Of a stretch of DNA of 10,177 nt, positions 6,346 through 10,177 are shown piece by piece. Positions within the stretch are counted from its first letter, which is position 1; every line of letters starts with the position of its first letter. Source of the DNA: an uncultured Clostridia bacterium (GTDB lineage Bacteria > Bacillota > Clostridia > Oscillospirales > Oscillospiraceae); NCBI GenBank assembly GCA_947177005.1, contig CAMWSZ010000073.1, positions 1 to 10,177 of the forward strand, given 5' to 3'. Position numbers and translations under genes: made by a program. The notes beneath the pieces are model-generated. The model was not told where the DNA came from, did no database searches, and saw only the letters and a program-made list of their open reading frames with translations.

Positions 6346-6379
6346 CGCATTTTTTTGCCCGTGGAACGAAATAAATGCG
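6346..6379. repeat. Inverted repeat between the peptidase and PBP genes
   Basis: CGCATTT (6346-6352) and its exact complement AAATGCG (6373-6379) flank 20 bases, and the pairing can extend past one mismatch by three more A-T pairs. It lies 19 bases after the peptidase stop and just before the PBP promoter. With no T-run after the second arm it is a weak terminator at best; an operator is possible. Confidence 0.35.
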
Positions 6380-6387
6380 ATAAGTCC

Positions 6388-6416
6388 TTGAAAAATTTTG
6401 CAGACTCGTATATAAT
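6388..6416 (+). promoter_or_regulatory. Near-consensus sigma-A promoter for the PBP gene
   Basis: TTGAAA (6388-6393), 17 bases, then a perfect TATAAT (6411-6416). The predicted start is near 6423, giving a leader of about 38 bases before the ATG at 6461. It is the strongest promoter in the window. Confidence 0.85.
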
Positions 6417-6460
6417 AGGGACTGGCGCATAGCCTATCACAAGGGTGAAGGAACGATTGC

Positions 6461-8701
6461 ATGAAAAAAATGTCTCTGCATTTTGCCGAAGAACGAGATA
6501 CCACGCATCCTGTTGTCAAAGTGATAAAGGGCCTTTTCCTGACAGTGTTTACCGTGCTGGTGATCGGGATTATCACGGCGGCCCTTTTTCTCAAAATCTT
6601 CCTGACATACATACAGGATGACCTGATGGCCTCCAAATCGGTCATTGTTGACCTGGGCGCGATGCCCGTCAACCTGTCCAGCACCATTTATTACAAAAGT
6701 CCCGAGACCGGGGAATATGTGGAGTGGTACACCCTGGCCAACACGGAAAACCGCTTTTGGATCGACGGCAAGGATATCCCCAAGCGGTTCAAGGAGGCGT
6801 TTATCGCCATTGAGGACGAGCGGTTTCTGGAGCACAACGGCGTCGATTGGAAGCGGACCCTGGCCGCGACAGCGTCGTCGCTGAGCGGACAGTCGGTTTT
6901 CGGCGGCTCCACCATTACACAGCAGCTCATCAAAAATCTCACCGGCGAAAATCAGGTCACGGTCAAGCGCAAGATCACCGAAATCTGCCGCGCCCTGAAG
7001 CTTGAGGAAAACTATTCCAAGGACGAGATTCTGGAATGGTACATGAACGTCATCTTTTTCGGCAGAAAACAGTACGGGATCGGCTCGGCGGCTATGCACT
7101 ACTTCAACAAAGAGGTGCAGGACCTCTCTCTGGCACAGATCTGCTCCATTGTGGCCATTACCAACAATCCCTCCAAGTACGACCCCTACAATTATCCCGG
7201 CAACAACAAGAACCGGCAGGAGACCATTCTGCAAAAAATGCTGGAGCGGGGCTACATCGGCGAGGCCGAATACCGGCAGGCCGTTCAGGAGGAGATCGTC
7301 TTCTCCGAACACACCGAACAGCAGGAGCTGGGTACGGAAGCCTATCCGTACTATGTGGATGCGGTGGTGGAGGATGTCATCAGCTTTTTCCAGGAGTCCG
7401 CCGGGATCACCAGAGATCAGGCCACTACCATGCTCTACTACGGCGGGTATCAGATTTACTCCTGTGTGGACATGGATATCCAGGAAAAAATGGACTCTGT
7501 ATATCAAAATCCGGACAATATCCCCAAAACCCGCGACGGCAGAACGCTGGAGTCCAGCATGGTCGTCATTGATCCCTATACGGGGGATATTGTCGGCATG
7601 GAGGGCGGCGTGGGGCCCAAGACGGTGGCGCGCGGCCTCAACTGGGCTACCAGCAAGCTGGGACGCCGTCCGCCGGGGTCCTCCATCAAGCCTATTGCCG
7701 TCTACGGACCGGCCATGGATCAGGGCCTGATTACGCCCAATACATATTATCTGGACAGCAAAGACATCCAGCTGAAGGGGACCAGCTGGTATCCGCTGAA
7801 CTACAGCCGCCGCAATTACGGCACCGTCACCATTCGCTACAGCATCGCTCAGTCCCTGAACACCGTCTCCGCGCAGGTGCTGGACAAGCTGACCCCGCAG
7901 GCGTCCTATCAATTCCTGACGCAGACGCTCCATATGAATCTGGAGGAGGCGGACTGTGACTACGCACCCCTTGCCGCCGGACAGCTGACTATTGGGACCA
8001 CTACCCGGGAAATGGCGTCGGCATTCACCATTTTCCCCACGGGCGGGACGTTCCGGCAGGGGCGGACCTTCTCCCATATCTACGACCATACCGGTGAGAA
8101 CCTTGTCTATGAAAATCCGCCGGTGACAGAACAGGCGGTTTCCGACAAAACAGCCTATTGGATGACGGATATGCTACAGGATGTGGTCCAGTCCGGCACC
8201 GGCACCGCTGCCCGAATGGGTTCTATGCCCGTGGCGGGAAAAACGGGCACCACTACCGATGATAAGGACCGCTGGTTCGTGGGCTTCACGCCCTACTATG
8301 TGGGTGCCGTGTGGACCGGCCACAGCAAACCCGCAGTGGTCCGCGCCAGCGGCAACCCGGCTATTACCGTCTGGAAACAGGTCATGAACCTGATCCATGA
8401 GGATCTGGAGCCCAAAAAATTCCCGGTCCCCGACGACATCAGCCTGCCGAAAGTCACAAATGTGCTGCCCGCCGTCACCAAGCCCGAAACACCGGAGGAG
8501 GAAATTCCGCCGGACAATTACGAGGCCGAAACGCCGCCGGACGACCCCACGCCTGACATGACAACGCCGCCGGAGACGGAGGAACCGCCGTCTATTGTGC
8601 CGGAGACGCCGCCGGAAAATACAGACAATCAAGTCAGTGAGGAGGGCCCAACGCTTTCGGAATTCGACCTCACGCCCCCGGCGTGGCTGATGACGCAATG
8701 A
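6461..8701 (+). CDS. Class A penicillin-binding protein (bifunctional transglycosylase/transpeptidase, PBP1A type)
   Basis: A 746-residue membrane-anchored enzyme that polymerises lipid II into glycan strands and cross-links their peptides outside the cell. The ATG at 6461 follows GAAGGA at 8 bases. A short cytoplasmic tail (1-20) leads to one membrane helix (about 22-48). The GT51 transglycosylase domain spans about 90-260: AIEDERFLEHNGVDW with catalytic E118, GGSTITQQLIKN (148-159), KRKITEICRALKLEENYSKDE and EWYMNVIFFG. The transpeptidase domain spans about 365-640, with all three active-site motifs: S407-S-I-K410 (PGSSIKPI), S465-L-N467 and K594-T-G596 (GKTGTTTD). The last 90 or so residues form an acidic, Pro/Glu/Thr-rich extracellular tail. 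All catalytic residues are present, so it should be active and beta-lactam sensitive. It has its own promoter and terminator and appears monocistronic. No PASTA domain is seen. Confidence 0.97.
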   Translation: MKKMSLHFAEERDTTHPVVKVIKGLFLTVFTVLVIGIITAALFLKIFLTYIQDDLMASKSVIVDLGAMPVNLSSTIYYKSPETGEYVEWYTLANTENRFWIDGKDIPKRFKEAFIAIEDERFLEHNGVDWKRTLAATASSLSGQSVFGGSTITQQLIKNLTGENQVTVKRKITEICRALKLEENYSKDEILEWYMNVIFFGRKQYGIGSAAMHYFNKEVQDLSLAQICSIVAITNNPSKYDPYNYPGNNKNRQETILQKMLERGYIGEAEYRQAVQEEIVFSEHTEQQELGTEAYPYYVDAVVEDVISFFQESAGITRDQATTMLYYGGYQIYSCVDMDIQEKMDSVYQNPDNIPKTRDGRTLESSMVVIDPYTGDIVGMEGGVGPKTVARGLNWATSKLGRRPPGSSIKPIAVYGPAMDQGLITPNTYYLDSKDIQLKGTSWYPLNYSRRNYGTVTIRYSIAQSLNTVSAQVLDKLTPQASYQFLTQTLHMNLEEADCDYAPLAAGQLTIGTTTREMASAFTIFPTGGTFRQGRTFSHIYDHTGENLVYENPPVTEQAVSDKTAYWMTDMLQDVVQSGTGTAARMGSMPVAGKTGTTTDDKDRWFVGFTPYYVGAVWTGHSKPAVVRASGNPAITVWKQVMNLIHEDLEPKKFPVPDDISLPKVTNVLPAVTKPETPEEEIPPDNYEAETPPDDPTPDMTTPPETEEPPSIVPETPPENTDNQVSEEGPTLSEFDLTPPAWLMTQ

Positions 8702-8704
8702 CAG

Positions 8705-8746
8705 AACACAGACGGATGTGCCGTTTCACATCCGTCTGTGTTTTTA
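8705..8746 (+). terminator. Rho-independent terminator after the PBP gene
   Basis: A 16-bp perfect stem (8705-8720 with 8727-8742, core ACACAGACGGATGTG) closes a CCGTTT loop and runs into TTTTT. It starts 3 bases after the PBP stop codon. It also lies downstream of the convergent minus-strand gene ending at 8769, where only a weak T-rich stretch follows on that strand. Confidence 0.93.
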
Positions 8747-8768
8747 CTGTATATTTCAGTCCGGCAGA

Positions 8769-10177
8769 TCAGTTTGTTCCCACCAATTCCCGGAAAATTT
8801 CCTCATAGGGCCAGCCCTCCGGCCCCGGCGCGAACAGACGGTCTGTAACAGGGGACGGATCAGTCATATCGTCCAGCATCAAATCCAGACAGCTCCGGAT
8901 TTGCTTCAGGTCGTGGTGAACCAGGTGTGCGGGCACGGCGTGTCTGTTGAAAAGGCTCTCGCCGGTCCCGTCCGCCGTACAGAATACCGCACAGCGTTTT
9001 CTGTCCTGAAGCCAAATCATCATATAGCAATTATCGTCCCGCAGGAGAACCAAATGCCCGGCTGTCCCCTCCTTTGCCGTCCAGGTCAGCCGCAGGCGGG
9101 TCAGTTTTTTCTGCATGAACTGAATCAGCGCCGCGGAGGCATGTCCGTAGGAGCCGCTCTTGACCGTCATCACTGTCTTTTCTCCGGCGTTGTCCACGCT
9201 CTCCACCTCAGCGGGGTACTTGCTGATGACAAATTTTTTCAGCGGATAATTCCGGCAGCGCTGGGGCGGATACCCCGCCAGCTTTATCTTGGCAAGGATC
9301 AGCCGGTGTTCGGCATCCTGAAGGTTGGTGGTGGTGGACCACAGCCAGCTGCCTCCGGCCCGTGTCTGCGGACTGCCCCGGCTGACCGACATCAATATCA
9401 GATCTAATTTGCTCATGATAGGCGCTGTGTCGTGAAAAAGACAATATTCGGCCAGTTTTCCCATACCAAAGGGATAGTATTTCACCTCGTCATGCTCCAC
9501 ATTCTGGTAAATATCCGGCTGGGAAATCAGAGCATACCAGGTATTCTTTGTCCTTCCGAAGGTCTCAAAATAAAAACAGGCATAGCCGGATTTGTCCATG
9601 ACAAACACCAGATTACCGTCATACCACTCCAGCTGTAACCGCCGCAGCTTCCCCCCGGCGAACTGCCGCAGATATTCCAATACAATTTCCGCGGCAAGCC
9701 CCTTTTCTTCCCGTTCTATCTGGAAATCGTCGTCCTCGTCCTCACAGTCCAGCTCCGGCGCATTACTGTCATCCGCACCGTCCAGCACCGACAGCTCTAC
9801 CTCCGGCGCGTTCAGCGGCAGGGCGTACAGACGGACAGGCATCTCGTTTAGCTGGGACAGATCGTAATTTTTAGGGGACGCCGCCTCTTCCAGCAGCTGT
9901 TTTGCTTTCGCCACCGCTTCCTTTTCGTCGAAGATGCCGTGATATTCCCCGTTTGGCAGGGCGCGGCGTCCGTCGAACGTCTGCTCAAAGAGAACCAGCA
10001 GGCCCTCCCGTTCAAACCAGGACGCGCCGTACAGCCGCTCCGCATCCTCCGCGAAAATCTCCAGCGGCAGCGGTGCGGCATCCTCGTTTGGAAGACGGCA
10101 GACCATTCCCGCCAGACATCCGGCAAGCAGTTCATAATCATCCACCGGCGCGGCGGTCCGGGGCAGACGCCGCCAAA
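8769..10177 (-). CDS. Unknown protein with internal duplication (5' end outside window)
   Basis: The frame is open from the stop at 8769-8771 to the right edge. The GTG at 10145 has no ribosome binding site, and the in-frame codons before it read like protein (WRRLPRTAAPVDDYELL), so the true start is probably beyond the window. At least 468 residues are visible. No signal peptide or membrane helix is seen, so it is probably cytoplasmic. Numbering from the GTG: residues 1-110 are a mixed globular region, and 111-146 are an acidic linker (CEDEDDDFQ). Two units then resemble each other, at about 150-252 (KLRRLQLEW, GNLVFVMDKSGYACFYF, MSKLDLIL) and 335-424 (KLTRLRLTW, GHLVLLRDDNCYMMIW, IRSCLDLML). 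A middle segment (253-334) contains WLWSTTTNLQDAEH. I do not recognise the family and find no catalytic motif. It is convergent with the PBP gene. Confidence 0.75.
   Translation of the reverse strand, partial: WRRLPRTAAPVDDYELLAGCLAGMVCRLPNEDAAPLPLEIFAEDAERLYGASWFEREGLLVLFEQTFDGRRALPNGEYHGIFDEKEAVAKAKQLLEEAASPKNYDLSQLNEMPVRLYALPLNAPEVELSVLDGADDSNAPELDCEDEDDDFQIEREEKGLAAEIVLEYLRQFAGGKLRRLQLEWYDGNLVFVMDKSGYACFYFETFGRTKNTWYALISQPDIYQNVEHDEVKYYPFGMGKLAEYCLFHDTAPIMSKLDLILMSVSRGSPQTRAGGSWLWSTTTNLQDAEHRLILAKIKLAGYPPQRCRNYPLKKFVISKYPAEVESVDNAGEKTVMTVKSGSYGHASAALIQFMQKKLTRLRLTWTAKEGTAGHLVLLRDDNCYMMIWLQDRKRCAVFCTADGTGESLFNRHAVPAHLVHHDLKQIRSCLDLMLDDMTDPSPVTDRLFAPGPEGWPYEEIFRELVGTN

Noticed and set aside
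6437..8089. A 550-codon open frame on the minus strand opposite the PBP gene
   Set aside because: The plus strand encodes an intact class A PBP with all motifs; the antisense frame is a by-product of codon bias.
8718..9407. A 229-codon plus-strand frame after the PBP terminator
   Set aside because: It begins inside the terminator hairpin and lies opposite the long minus-strand gene; it has no start signals or domain.
1..10177. CRISPR arrays, tRNA or rRNA genes, insertion sequences, phage or defence genes
   Set aside because: Reading both strands showed no regularly spaced direct repeats, no tRNA-like cloverleaf, no transposase, integrase or nuclease motifs, and no toxin-antitoxin pair.

Overview
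The window (10,177 bases, GC-rich in coding regions and AT-rich in promoters) looks like chromosomal DNA from an anaerobic low-G+C-lineage Gram-positive bacterium, most likely a gut Clostridia of the Oscillospiraceae/Ruminococcaceae type. This is inferred from strong AGGAGG-type ribosome binding sites, sigma-A-like promoters, a lipobox lipoprotein, a class A penicillin-binding protein with an acidic, proline-rich tail, and families common in Clostridia (DUF3786, DUF5684, bacterial AIM24, M3 oligoendopeptidase). No tRNA, rRNA, CRISPR array, insertion sequence or phage gene was seen.

Layout, left to right. (1) 1-592, plus: C-terminal part of a LacI-family regulator whose DNA-binding domain lies outside the window. 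(2) A hairpin terminator at 597-625, then a convergent minus-strand gene (634-1602) for a lipoprotein with two duplicated Ig-like (BIG2-type) domains. (3) A 480-base AT-rich gap (1603-2082) between divergent genes, holding a good plus-strand promoter and a perfect 10-bp inverted repeat. (4) Plus-strand DUF5684 membrane protein (2083-2412) and AIM24-family protein (2479-3252), ending at a strong terminator. (5) A convergent minus-strand unit read from about 4516 to 3315. It starts with a 51-codon ORF that looks like the N-terminal stub of a cyclase-family (PF04199) enzyme. A 336-residue protein follows 2 bases later, apparently fusing a cysteine-bearing DUF2115-like domain to a complete DUF3786 domain. 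(6) Divergent from it, a plus-strand M3 zinc oligoendopeptidase (4641-6326). (7) A plus-strand class A penicillin-binding protein (6461-8701) with its own near-consensus promoter and a strong terminator. (8) A convergent minus-strand unknown protein (8769 to the right edge, start outside the window) containing an internal duplication.

The genes are mostly separate housekeeping or envelope functions, each with its own promoter and terminator. Peptidoglycan synthesis (PBP), the surface lipoprotein and the DUF5684 protein act at the envelope; the M3 peptidase and AIM24-family protein are presumably cytoplasmic. I see no convincing multi-gene defence or biosynthetic system. The most unusual locus is 3315-4483, where a truncated enzyme gene acts as leader and probable translational coupler of a fused two-domain protein. 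The large unknown protein at the right end and the duplicated lipoprotein come next.
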